A DNA stretch of 64,000 nt from positions 48,484 through 112,483 of the forward strand of contig NZ_JAFB01000009.1 of the NCBI RefSeq assembly GCF_000519205.1, given 5' to 3'. Positions 9,304 through 18,100 of this stretch are shown here, in pieces. The position numbers and the translations under genes are program-made. The notes beneath the pieces are model-generated. The model did no database searches, was not told where the DNA came from, and saw nothing but the letters and a program-made list of their open reading frames with translations. Numbering within the stretch: position 1 is the first letter of the stretch; each line of letters opens with the position of its first letter. This stretch comes from Amycolatopsis taiwanensis DSM 45107. Its GTDB lineage: Bacteria > Actinomycetota > Actinomycetes > Mycobacteriales > Pseudonocardiaceae.

Positions 9304-10710
9304 GTGCCCACTCGTCGCGACCAACTGCACGCCTACCAGTTCATGATGCAACGGGTCACCTCGGCGCTCATCGTGCGTGAGACCGACCCCGAGCAGACTC
9401 CGCTGCGCCGTGGCGTGGGCGGGGTGTTCGCGGGAGTGATGGTGGCGGTCCTGATCGCCGCCGGATTCGGTGTCTACGGTGTGTTCACCGGCGTGGGTGG
9501 CACGTCCTGGAAGGCCGATGGCGCGATCGTGATCGAGCGGGAGACCGGGGCGACCTACGTCTACCGCGCCGGCGAACTGCAGCCGGTGCTCAACTACGCC
9601 TCCGCCCGGCTGCTCAGCAATTCGCAGAACGCCGGCCCGCACCGGGTCGCCGGGGCCGACCTGGTCGAAATTCCGCGAAAGACCGTCGTCGGCATCCCCG
9701 GCGCGCCGGACTCGCTGCCCGATGCGGACCGGATCACCGGCACGCCATGGACGATGTGCTCGGTGCTGGGGAGCAACCTCGCCGGCGGCCCGATGACCAC
9801 GACCACGCTGCTCGTGGGGCGCGCGATGCCGGATGGCACGCCGCTGGGCCAGCGAGCGATCCTCGCTCGTGACGACACCGACGGCGCCGTTTACCTGGTC
9901 TGGAACAATCACCGTTACCGGATCACCGACCCGTCCGTCATCCGCTCGGTCTTCGGGGCACAGGCGGGCACCGTCGAGGTGGGGACGGCCTGGGTGAACG
10001 GCCTGCCCTCCGGGCAGGACATCGGCCCGATCGATGTTCCCGGCCGTGGCCAGCCCTCCGCGGCGCTCAGTGGCTACACGGTGGGCGACATCGTTTACTA
10101 CCCGCTCAGCCGCGGCGTGCAGTACAACCTGGTCCGGTCCGACGGCCTGGCACCGTTGACCGAGCTGCAGATGCGCATCCTCAGCGGTCAGTATTCCGTA
10201 GAGCCCAAGCCGATCCCGGCGGCGGCGGCCAACGCGGCGCCGGCGAGCCAGGCCCTGCCCGTGGTGCAGGGCGAAGCCGCGGCCCCGGTGACGCAGCCGG
10301 ACCTGGCCGTGGTGCCGAACCAGGGCCGTGCCGCACTGTGCTCGCAGACCGACGACGCCCGCGGCGCACCGGAGATCTCGCTCGGTGGCGACGTTTCGGC
10401 GCTCGCCGCGGGAATCCAGACCAGGCAGGAAAGCGGGACCGGGACCAGGCTGGCCGACCGGGTGCTGGTGCCACCGGGTGGGGTGGCGCTCGTCCGGGTC
10501 CTGCCGTCCGGCACCGCGAGTGCCGGGGCGCTGAACCTCGTCACCGATGAGGGCCTGCGGTTTCCGGTGCCCTCGGAGGACGTGCTGGCGCAGCTCGGGT
10601 ATTCGGCGGCGCAGGCGGTGCCCATGCCCGCGGCCCTGGTCCAGCGCATTCCCGAAGGGCCCACGCTCGACCCGGCCGCGGCGATGAGTGCGGCCACGGT
10701 GATCCCGTAG
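9304..10710 (+). CDS. eccB: Type VII secretion protein EccB
   Basis: EccB is the ESX core component with one membrane helix and a large periplasmic domain. The 468-residue sequence opens with the family signature PTRRDQLHAYQFMMQRVTSAL. A single helix follows at about residues 38-62 (GGVFAGVMVAVLIAAGFGVY), then repeated periplasmic modules rich in Gly and Val. Two spaced cysteines (around residues 157 and 347) could form the disulfide seen in EccB structures. The start is a GTG with GAGGGA upstream. The next genes are the Esx pair, after 148 bp. Confidence 0.96.
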   Translation: MPTRRDQLHAYQFMMQRVTSALIVRETDPEQTPLRRGVGGVFAGVMVAVLIAAGFGVYGVFTGVGGTSWKADGAIVIERETGATYVYRAGELQPVLNYASARLLSNSQNAGPHRVAGADLVEIPRKTVVGIPGAPDSLPDADRITGTPWTMCSVLGSNLAGGPMTTTTLLVGRAMPDGTPLGQRAILARDDTDGAVYLVWNNHRYRITDPSVIRSVFGAQAGTVEVGTAWVNGLPSGQDIGPIDVPGRGQPSAALSGYTVGDIVYYPLSRGVQYNLVRSDGLAPLTELQMRILSGQYSVEPKPIPAAAANAAPASQALPVVQGEAAAPVTQPDLAVVPNQGRAALCSQTDDARGAPEISLGGDVSALAAGIQTRQESGTGTRLADRVLVPPGGVALVRVLPSGTASAGALNLVTDEGLRFPVPSEDVLAQLGYSAAQAVPMPAALVQRIPEGPTLDPAAAMSAATVIP

Positions 10711-10755
10711 CAAGTCCGTGCCAAGACGGTTCCTGGCTCGCTCGCAGGTCACTGA

Positions 10756-10774
10756 CGTGGGCTTTCATCCCACG
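10756..10774 (+). terminator. Small hairpin between eccB and the esx pair
   Basis: A 6-bp stem (CGTGGG with CCCACG) and 7-nt loop lie about 45 bp after the eccB stop. It is short and has no T-run, so it is at best a weak terminator or attenuator. A TTGACA hexamer at 10801-10806 follows and could be the -35 of an esx promoter, but I see no good -10 at the right spacing. Confidence 0.3.
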
Positions 10775-10858
10775 CGTTGCCGACACCGTTCGATGGCGAG
10801 TTGACAGTCCGGCGTCTTATCGTTCGAGTCAAACGCCTATTTACTTGGGGGTTGCACT

Positions 10859-11182
10859 ATGGCTTTGAAGCTGACGCCGGACCAGATCGACAGGCTCGTG
10901 AACCTGATCACGCACAAGAAGAGCGACGGCGAGGCCATCCTCAGCAACATCTACGCCGGGTACCAAAACATCGTGGGCGCGAGCTGGATGGGCGGTGCCG
11001 CGACGGCGGCGCTGGGCAAGCAGGACGAGTTTCAGCAGGAGTGGGCGAGGTTGCGCAACATCCTCGACGACCTGCAGACCGCCATCGTCGGTGGCAAGAA
11101 CATCTTGACGAACCAGGACCACGACGACCGTGCGAAGATCAACGCGATCGCTGCTGGCGGCATGAACTTCCACCGGTTGTAA
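10859..11182 (+). CDS. WXG100 family protein (ESAT-6-like), first of pair
   Basis: This 107-residue protein is all-helical and has the WXG100 turn as Trp43-Met44-Gly45 (GASWMGGAA) between two long amphipathic helices. That is the hallmark of the small ESX substrates, which are exported as heterodimers and recognised by the last ATPase domain of EccC. It has no signal peptide. The ATG is preceded by TGGGGGT. The second WXG100 gene begins 36 bp downstream, giving the usual paired arrangement. The C-terminal tail does not show a clear YxxxD/E export motif, so the partner or the PPE-like protein may supply it. Confidence 0.92.
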   Translation: MALKLTPDQIDRLVNLITHKKSDGEAILSNIYAGYQNIVGASWMGGAATAALGKQDEFQQEWARLRNILDDLQTAIVGGKNILTNQDHDDRAKINAIAAGGMNFHRL

Positions 11183-11218
11183 TCGTTCGGACCAGCAGCA
11201 GAGGGAAAGGCGGGCATC

Positions 11219-11512
11219 ATGGACATGCCAATGCGCTACGACGGGACCGTCGGCGACACCGGTAGCACCCACAGCAACAAGGCAGCCGAACTGATGCAGT
11301 TGTTCGAGGACCTCAAGCAGCAGGCCAAGAGCATCCTCGCGGACGACTGGCAGGGTGCCGCCGCCGACACCTTCGACCAGGCCCAGACAAAGTGGAACAA
11401 CGAGATTTTGAATCTCAGCGACGCGCACTCGACCATGGGCCGGACCGTCGTCGACACCATGAACAACGCGTTCCACGCGGACAGCCAGGCAGCCGGCCTG
11501 TTCAACGTCTAA
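11219..11512 (+). CDS. WXG100 family protein (CFP-10-like), second of pair
   Basis: The 97-residue product contains Trp44-Gln45-Gly46 (ADDWQGAAAD) in the turn between two helices, the WXG100 signature. Length, lack of a signal peptide and position next to another WXG100 gene identify it as the partner subunit. The tail (HADSQAAGLFNV) is short. A GAGGGAAAGG stretch upstream supplies the ribosome binding site. Transcription probably ends at the strong hairpin 22 bp after the stop. Confidence 0.92.
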   Translation: MDMPMRYDGTVGDTGSTHSNKAAELMQLFEDLKQQAKSILADDWQGAAADTFDQAQTKWNNEILNLSDAHSTMGRTVVDTMNNAFHADSQAAGLFNV

Positions 11513-11533
11513 AGCGGATCCACCTGATCCACC

Positions 11534-11570
11534 AGCCGGTTCCGGTACGCACGACCTACCGGAACCGGCT
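11534..11570. terminator. Bidirectional terminator hairpin, 14-bp perfect stem
   Basis: A perfect 14-bp inverted repeat (11534-11547 with 11557-11570) surrounds a 9-nt loop and is followed by CTTTG. It lies between the end of the esx pair and the end of the convergent mycosin gene, so it can serve both strands. Confidence 0.88.
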
Positions 11571-11641
11571 CTTTGCGCGACTTGTCGACTGGGGGGAGGG
11601 GAATACTCGTGCGTTCCAGCGCCACTGCGCGCCCGAACCGG

Positions 11642-12907
11642 TCAGGTCCGCTTTGGACGGTCGGCGAACAGTTCGACCGGGGGTTCGGGACGCTCGTCCT
11701 CGGGCCGGTTCTGGGGTACTGGGGCGAACCCGCTGCGCCAGCGGCGTCGCCGGCCACGGGGTCCGAACACGACGATCGCGGTGACCACCACAACCAGACC
11801 CAAACCGGCCGCGGCCAGTTCGAAGGCCCAGGCGTCGCTGCGCTCTTCGGCGGCCTGCCTGGCCTGCTCTCGCGGGTCGACCGCGATCGGCGTCAGGTCC
11901 GGCAGCGCCGCGGGAGTTCCGTTGACGACACTGTCGGACACCGCGTGGTACGGGTTGACGATGCCGTAGCCGTAGCCGGGGCTTCCGGTGCCTTCCGGCG
12001 CGGGTGTGGCGGTCGCCAGCAGTCGTCGCTGGATGTCCACAGCGGACAGTCCCGGCCAGTGGGCGCGGGTCAGGGCAACCGCGCCTGCCACATAGGCGGT
12101 GGCGAACGCGGTGCCGGAGTAGCTGCCGAGCCCGGAGCCGGGCGATGTCGTGACCACGTTCACGCCGGGGGCGACCAGATCGACCCGGTCGGGGCGCGAG
12201 GACTGAACCAAGTGGCCGGTTTCCTCGATCTCTCCGACCCCGAGGACGCCGTCGTAACCCGCGGGATACGGGACGACGCCGACGGGTTCGTTCGACTGCA
12301 TTTCGCCCACGGCGGCGACCACCACGATGTCGCGCTCCAGTGCGCGCCGCACCGCTTGGCGCAGCGCCCCGCTGTCGGTGTAGGTGATCGTCGGCACGGC
12401 GATCACGGTCGCGTTGCGGTCGACGGCCCAGTTGATGCCCGCGGCCAGGGTGTCCGGATCGACGGTCTGCCCCTGGCCGGAGGGGTAGGAGTCGCCGACC
12501 ACCCTCGCCGCGAGGAGTTGCGCATCGGGCGCCATGCCGTGGAATCCCACCAGACCGGAACGCTGCGCGGCGATGACGCCGCCCACGCCGGTGCCGACGC
12601 CGAGGCAGTCGCCGTTGGCGCCTTGCGAGTTGCCGCCCGAGGCGAAGTCCTTCCGTTCGGCGATGTGCCCGGCCAGCAACGGGTTGTCGGCGATGCCGGT
12701 GCTGACTACCGCCACGCGTTGGCCCGCGCCGGTGCTCAGCGGCCACACCTGATCGGGCGCGAGCAATTGTTGTGCCCACGGAACGGGAACCACAACGTTG
12801 CCCGGAGCGACACATTGTTCGGCCGATGCGGCTGGCGCCGTGACCATCACGAGGGTCAAACCGGTTACCGCGGTGAGCAGTGCCGCCCACAGGCGCTTGA
12901 CGTACAC
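11642..12907 (-). CDS. mycP: Mycosin (subtilisin-like MycP) with all catalytic residues lost
   Basis: Mycosins are membrane-anchored subtilisin-family proteins that cap the ESX complex. This one has an N-terminal signal sequence (residues 5-30, LWAALLTAVTGLTLV then APAASA), a subtilase fold and a C-terminal anchor near residues 375-395 followed by GRRRR. Every catalytic position is changed: the Asp motif reads VVSTGI (Ser69 for Asp), the HGT motif reads LGVGTG (Val104 for His), the GTS motif reads GTAFATA (Ala267 for Ser), and the oxyanion Asn is Glu202 (AAVGEM). I chose the GTG at 12907, giving 421 residues. An upstream in-frame start at 13063 would overlap the divergent gene and spoil the signal peptide. 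It is convergent with the esx pair. Confidence 0.93.
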   Translation of the reverse strand: MYVKRLWAALLTAVTGLTLVMVTAPAASAEQCVAPGNVVVPVPWAQQLLAPDQVWPLSTGAGQRVAVVSTGIADNPLLAGHIAERKDFASGGNSQGANGDCLGVGTGVGGVIAAQRSGLVGFHGMAPDAQLLAARVVGDSYPSGQGQTVDPDTLAAGINWAVDRNATVIAVPTITYTDSGALRQAVRRALERDIVVVAAVGEMQSNEPVGVVPYPAGYDGVLGVGEIEETGHLVQSSRPDRVDLVAPGVNVVTTSPGSGLGSYSGTAFATAYVAGAVALTRAHWPGLSAVDIQRRLLATATPAPEGTGSPGYGYGIVNPYHAVSDSVVNGTPAALPDLTPIAVDPREQARQAAEERSDAWAFELAAAGLGLVVVVTAIVVFGPRGRRRRWRSGFAPVPQNRPEDERPEPPVELFADRPKRT

Positions 12908-12987
12908 GGCGGAGATCGTAGCCGAGCTTCCGGTGGCGGTAGCGACACCGCGTTGCCGGACAGGACAGGGCAGGACAGGAGGTAGTC
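12908..12987. promoter_or_regulatory. Divergent promoter region, mycosin versus effector operon
   Basis: Eighty bases separate the proposed mycosin GTG start from the YbaB-like gene's GTG. An AGGAGGT ribosome binding site (12977-12983) serves the plus-strand gene. No clear binding site precedes the mycosin start. Promoter hexamers are not obvious. Confidence 0.5.
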
Positions 12988-13407
12988 GTGGAAATCTCGT
13001 CGGACGCCGTGAACCCGGTGTTCCAGGACATGCTGGAACAGCTGAAGAAAATAACCGAGTCATTGCCGAAGACCCGGGAGAGGATGTTCGAGATCACCGG
13101 CGTGGCCTGGTCCCCGGACCGGATGGTGAAGGTCGTGGTCGGCCCGCGGGGCCAGCTCGTCGATCTCGAGATCGATCCCCGGGTGTTCCGCAGGCCGGAC
13201 GCGACGCAGCTGCGCGCTACGATCCTCGACGCGTCCAGTGCGGCGGTCCGTGACGTGACCGGGCAGCTGAAGGAGCTCATGGAAGACCAGTTCCCGCCGG
13301 AGTTCACCGAACTGCGGAACCAGATGCAGCCCGAACGTGCCGACGCCGCGGAAAAGTCGCGGCTCACCGATGCCCAGCTCTACGCCGAACGGAAGGAACA
13401 GCGATGA
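12988..13407 (+). CDS. YbaB/EbfC-like family protein, first gene of effector operon
   Basis: The 139-residue protein shows the YbaB/EbfC layout: an N-terminal helix (NPVFQDMLEQLKKITESL), a central strand region (VKVVVGPRGQLVDLEIDP) and a long C-terminal helix ending in charged residues. Members of this family dimerise and bind DNA nonspecifically. Copies beside actinobacterial type VII effectors are common, and their role there is not known. The GTG start has AGGAGGT four bases upstream. Its last codons overlap the next gene by 4 nt (ATGA), so the two are translationally coupled. Confidence 0.82.
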   Translation: MEISSDAVNPVFQDMLEQLKKITESLPKTRERMFEITGVAWSPDRMVKVVVGPRGQLVDLEIDPRVFRRPDATQLRATILDASSAAVRDVTGQLKELMEDQFPPEFTELRNQMQPERADAAEKSRLTDAQLYAERKEQR

Positions 13408-13730
13408 GCGGTTACGTCGAATTCACCAGCGGCACCGGGGAGACCAAGTCCAAGGCCGGAGAGCTCGGCGTGCAGGGGCAGGATTTCGCTGCCTTGGCGA
13501 AGCAGGGCAAGGCGGAACACGAAGACTTGGCGAATCTCGGCACCTTCGGCAACGACAAGCTGGGCGCCCGGATCATGGAGCAGCTCAAGGACGTGCACAC
13601 GGTCTTCGAGGCCATGGAGAAAATTGGTGGCCAGCTTCACACGGCCTCGAGTCAGCTCACCGATGGTGTCAAGATACAGGAGGGCTCGGAGCTGGAGAAC
13701 TTCTTGAACGTCAACAAAATCAAGCCCTGA
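13404..13730 (+). CDS. Small EspC/WXG100-like helical protein of the effector operon
   Basis: This 108-residue, mostly helical protein has no Trp-x-Gly turn, no signal peptide and no membrane helix. It resembles EspC-type ESX-associated small proteins, which adopt a similar helical hairpin; this is inference from size, composition and position. The ATG overlaps the upstream stop. It lies 54 bp before the giant ORF. Small proteins in this position often dimerise with the N-terminal region of the large toxin to form the export signal. Confidence 0.7.
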   Translation: MSGYVEFTSGTGETKSKAGELGVQGQDFAALAKQGKAEHEDLANLGTFGNDKLGARIMEQLKDVHTVFEAMEKIGGQLHTASSQLTDGVKIQEGSELENFLNVNKIKP

Positions 13731-13773
13731 AGCTGAGTTTTCGCTGTCATTGCCGGCTTTTCGCGGTCCGAGT

Positions 13774-13783
13774 GGAGGTGATC
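13774..13783 (+). promoter_or_regulatory. Perfect Shine-Dalgarno sequence of the giant ORF
   Basis: GGAGGTGATC is a full complement of the 3' end of 16S rRNA and stands six bases (from the GGAGG core) before the GTG at 13785. It fixes the start codon and predicts strong initiation. Confidence 0.9.
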
Positions 13784-13784
13784 G

Positions 13785-15160
13785 GTGTCGAACGCATGGG
13801 ATGAGAGCTTCGACGCCTTCGCCACCGCGATGATCGAGTTCGCCAAGCAGGTCGACGACTTCATCAGAGACGTCAACAACTGGCTCCCCGTCCCGATCTT
13901 CCCGCCGATCTTCGAAGCGAGCGTGCACGGTCTGTTCGGTGACTACCCGAAGGCCGATATCGACAAGGTCAGGCAGGTCGTCGACCTGTGGACCAAGCAC
14001 CAGGGCAACACCTACGAGTTCCAGGAAAAGGCCGGCCGGCTCGCCGGAGAAATCCAGGCCGGTTACCACGGCGACGCGTCGACCGAGTTCGGCCTGATGA
14101 TGGCGGACTTCGCCAGCTCGGTGCTCAGCCTCGGCGACACGGCCGGCGACGTGAACCAGGGCGTGATCCAGTACCTGCAGAGCGTGGTGCTGACGAAGAA
14201 CACCTATCAGGCCAACCTGATCGCGATGTCCTTCGAGGTCTCCCTGGCGCTGGCCAGGGCGATTCCCAACCTCGGGGAGCCGCTGCTCGAGATTCCCGGA
14301 TACGTCACCGCCACGAGTTTCGCGCTGCGCAAGGCGTTCCTCAAGGCGGTCGAGGAAGTCGGCCAGATCGTCATCCGGCTCTCCATGAAGGATTTCCGCT
14401 ATGTCGCCGAGCGGGGAGCACAACTCGGGACGGGCGCGTGGCGAGGACTGCTGTCCGGGGCCGGAAGGGGAGGTCGTGGCCTCGCCACCACCGGCCGTGG
14501 CGCGTGGAACGCGGCGAGGACCATGCCGGCCAGGATGCGGAATGCGCTCATTCCGGAGGGCTTCCGCATCGCATTCCGTACTCTGCCGAAAGACATCCGG
14601 CAGCTCGTCCTGCACAACTTTCGCCAGTTCGCCAGGAATGTCGCCGCCAGGCACGTGGCGAACGAGATCCAGAAGGATATCGTCCGGAACGCGGTCCGGA
14701 ACGGACTGTCCCGGGACATCATCAAGCAGTTGGCCAACAAGGCCGTCACGCGGGAGATCGCTGAGCAGTCACTCGCCCGGTTCCGGAACGTGGCGCCGTC
14801 CGCGACGAGCCGCATTCCCGCGGAACTCCGGCCGGCGATCACCCATGCGGTAGAGAAGGCGTTCCAGGAAAGGGGCTTCACGGCGGCGGGGATGCTTCGC
14901 AACCGCCTGGTCGGCTACGGCGCGATGAGCGCGCTCAGGGTCGGGGTACCCACGGACCTGTACGCGCAGTTCAAGACCATGGCCGACACCGGCGGGTCCT
15001 ACCATTACAACCCGGTGAACACCGCCGCCTCCGTCGTGGGCATGGGGCTCGGCGGCGCGCCGATGGCCTTCGCGGCCAGGATCCCGGGCATGATGGTCAC
15101 CGGCGCCGTCGGTGGTGTGCTCGGCCACCTCGGCGCTACGGGCGTTAACGAGTTTAGTTC
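13785..15160 (+). other. WXG100-like / CpnT-type N-terminal export region of the giant ORF
   Basis: Residues 1-150 form long amphipathic helices with FPPIFEASVHGLFGDYPKAD, then KAGRLAGEIQAGYHGDASTE. This is the layout of the WXG100-like trafficking domain found at the start of CpnT-type toxins, here with Tyr-His-Gly where others have Trp-x-Gly. A basic helical stretch follows, then a Gly/Ala/Met-rich hydrophobic segment (residues 410-457) that could insert in a membrane. This module is the main reason to link the ORF to the secretion genes upstream. Confidence 0.75.
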
Positions 15161-18100
15161 CGTTGTGGGGCTCACGGCCAAGGCCGACCGCGCTGCCGGC
15201 GAGGACCCGCTCAGCTGGCACACGCTGGCGAAAGCGGCCTGGGGCGGAGCCGTCGGCGGTCTACAGGAGAAGACCACCGGAGAAACGAGCTTGTCGGACG
15301 TCAAGCTCCAGTTCTCCCAGTTCGGCAACGCCGTGCACGATATCCGGCACACCGACAACATCGCGCAGTTCATCTCGCCGTCCCCGGTGACCGCACCGGC
15401 GATCGACGGGGTGGCCAACGTCACGGCGAGCACGTCGACCGGATCTCCGGCCCCCACCAGGGCGACGATCGAGGGCACTACGGCCACCCGCGGCCAGACC
15501 GCCGGTTCCGCCCCCACCACCCGCGGTTCGGAAAACGGAACTCCGACGCCCGAACGCGCACGGCCCGAGACGCAGGGGGCTGCGTCGAGCAGCAAATCTT
15601 CCGGCGGCAGCAACGAAACCACGCGGGCCACTGCGGGATCGACCGGCGAAAGCCACACCGCCGAACCGGAAACCACGCCGCGCCAGCGAACGGTGGCGGC
15701 AGCGGGCGAGACCGGTGCCGGGACGCAGAGCGATACCAAGGCGGGGCAGCAGGGTCACGTCACCGGGACACAGAACGGTTCCCTCGAGGCCGGGCGGCCT
15801 GCCAACGGTGCCACCACCGACAACGGGCGTCCGCACACCGGCGAGACGACCGGCGAAGACACCTCGAACCGCATCAAGATCACCGACCGGCGAGGCGCGG
15901 GGGAAGCGGTTCCCAGAATCGGTGAGCAGTCCAGTCACGACCCGGGGCAGACCGGCGAGCAGTCGACTCGCGACCCGGGGCAGACCGGCGAGCAGTCGAC
16001 TCGCGACCCGGGGCAGACCAGTGAGCAGTCCACTCACGACTCGACACGGACCGGCGAGCACCGGGCCGAGCCGGCCACCGGCGAGGACCCCTCGAACAGG
16101 TCCACCGATCAGCGGAGTCCGGGAACCGGTGAGCAGTCCACTCACGACCCGGCGCGGAGCGGCGAGCACCGGGCCGAGCCGGCAACGTCCGAAGAGGACG
16201 GTCCCAGGGTCGGCGACCGCCAGGAGCCGGGGACCGCCGCGCCCCGGCGGTTCGGCTCGGAGGTGGAGCACAGCACGCAGTGGCCGGACGCCGCGAAGTC
16301 GGTCGCGGCCCGCGCGCTGCAGGAGTCGGCCGCTCACCTCGACGTCGACCCGGACACCGGGGTCTTCACCGTGACCTCGGCCGATGGCGCGATCGTCGAG
16401 GCCAAGCTGACCCTGGACAGCAGCCTGCCCGCCGGAACGGTGGAAGTCCGGCCCGGCCGGTTCGACGTGACCACGCAGACGGAACCCGCCGAGATCCGCA
16501 TCTCCACGGCGGTCCCCTCGACCAGCCTGGACCACCTGAGCGAATCCGGCCGCGCCGCCATGGGCCAGGCGCTCGCGCACCTCTTCGCGCGCTCGCCGGT
16601 GGTCGATCCGGCCGCCGTCTCGGCGGCGCACGGGCAATCCGTCGCGCCGCGGGGCGGCGGGGAGCCGGAACGGGCGGGGACAGTCTGGCGCTCGCTGCCG
16701 CGGAGCATCCAGGTGGTCACCGGTAGTACCGAGACCGCGAGGGCAGTTGACGAACATGCCCTCAGCGAGGCCTTCGGCCGGCGACGCGTGGAAGCGCCGG
16801 ACAGTACCGCCTTGCCGGACCGCCGCCGCGTGGTCGCGCTGACCGGCGACCCCGCCGAGGGCAGGGTGCTGGTCCATTACGAGGACGGCAGCCGGATCGC
16901 GGTCGAGCTCTGGACGGACTCCGGGGTCGAGCCGGGCCGGGTGGTGGCGGACGCCGGGTCCTGGCAGGTGCACGCCGACGGCACCGCGCACCAGACGCGC
17001 GAAGCGCGCATGTTCTTTCCCGAGACCGCGACACCCACCGAACTGGACAGTCTGCTCGACACCGGCCTTCGCGCACTGGCCGACGGCTTGCCGAGCCGAG
17101 GCCAGCCGCATGTCAACCTGCACCCGTCCGACTTCTTGCGGCCCGAGCCGATGGACGGTCAAATCCAGGTCCAGCAGGAGACCACGGAGCACCGCGCGGA
17201 GATAACCGGCGACGTCGAGGAGTATCTGCGCGGGCTGGGCGAGCAGGTAACCCCGATGGCCGTGCTCACCCCGTCGACGCCCACGCTGGGCGACCCCATG
17301 CCGCTGCCCCGCGGCAACGGCGAGAGCCTGCACGTGCCGGTGAGGGCCGAGTTCCTTGCTGACGGCCCCCTGGTCCGGCTGCACTACGGCGACGTGACCG
17401 TCGACGCGATCGTCCGGGTCGACCCGGACCTGCCGGCCGGGAGCTACCGGGTTCTGCGGCCGCAACTGGACGAACATGGTGCGCAGGCCACGCCCGCGAT
17501 GGTCGAGCTGTCCGGGCAGGGCCCGGACGCGGCCGTCCAGCGGCGGTTCATGACCAGAGTCGTCGCCCGGCAGGCTCTGAGCGCGTTGCACCTGTCGATC
17601 GAGGGCCGGGGCATGCTGGCCGATGGTTCGGTCGGGTTCCGCCTGGACCCCAGGGTCGCGGCGGTCCGCGGCATGGTTTCGGACAGCTTGCCCGGCGCCG
17701 ACGTGGTTCGCGATCCACTCGCCCCCGCCACCACCGGGCCGGCCGAGCCGGTGCGCGTTTCAGTGCGACTGCCGGGCGCGGACGACTTCCGCGCCGACGC
17801 CGAAACGCTGTTGACCGGACTGACCGAGCGGGGGTTGCGACTCGACTCCACCACGTTCGCCTGGGACCGGCGGGACCCCGGGGTCGTGACCGAATGGACC
17901 GATCCGAACAGCGGTCAGCAGTTCGTGGTGCGGCTGGAGACGCCGGAGGCGGTGGACGCCCGGCGGCACGTCGCCGGACTCGAGGGTTCGGACTACCTCG
18001 GGCGGCGCGAAATTCTGGACGGTGTCCTGGCGCCCCAGGAGGTCGAGGGGATCACGGCGCCGGACTCGGCCGGAACCCGCCCCAACGCCTGGGACTCGCC

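Noticed and set aside
10801..10830. Sigma-70-type promoter for the esx pair
   Set aside because: TTGACA is present, but no acceptable -10 hexamer lies 16-18 bases downstream, so I did not call it a promoter.
12908..13063. Longer mycosin with an in-frame start at 13063
   Set aside because: It would overlap the divergent YbaB-like gene and put 52 Pro/Arg/Thr-rich residues ahead of an otherwise normal signal sequence. The GTG at 12907 fits better.
13988..14764. Plus-strand frames in the two other phases, such as 13988-14764 and 43952-45220
   Set aside because: Arg/Gly/Pro-rich, without ribosome binding sites or motifs, and covering regions where the giant frame has clear domains. Only 19963-20517 passed the tests of codon bias, start signal and protein-like sequence.
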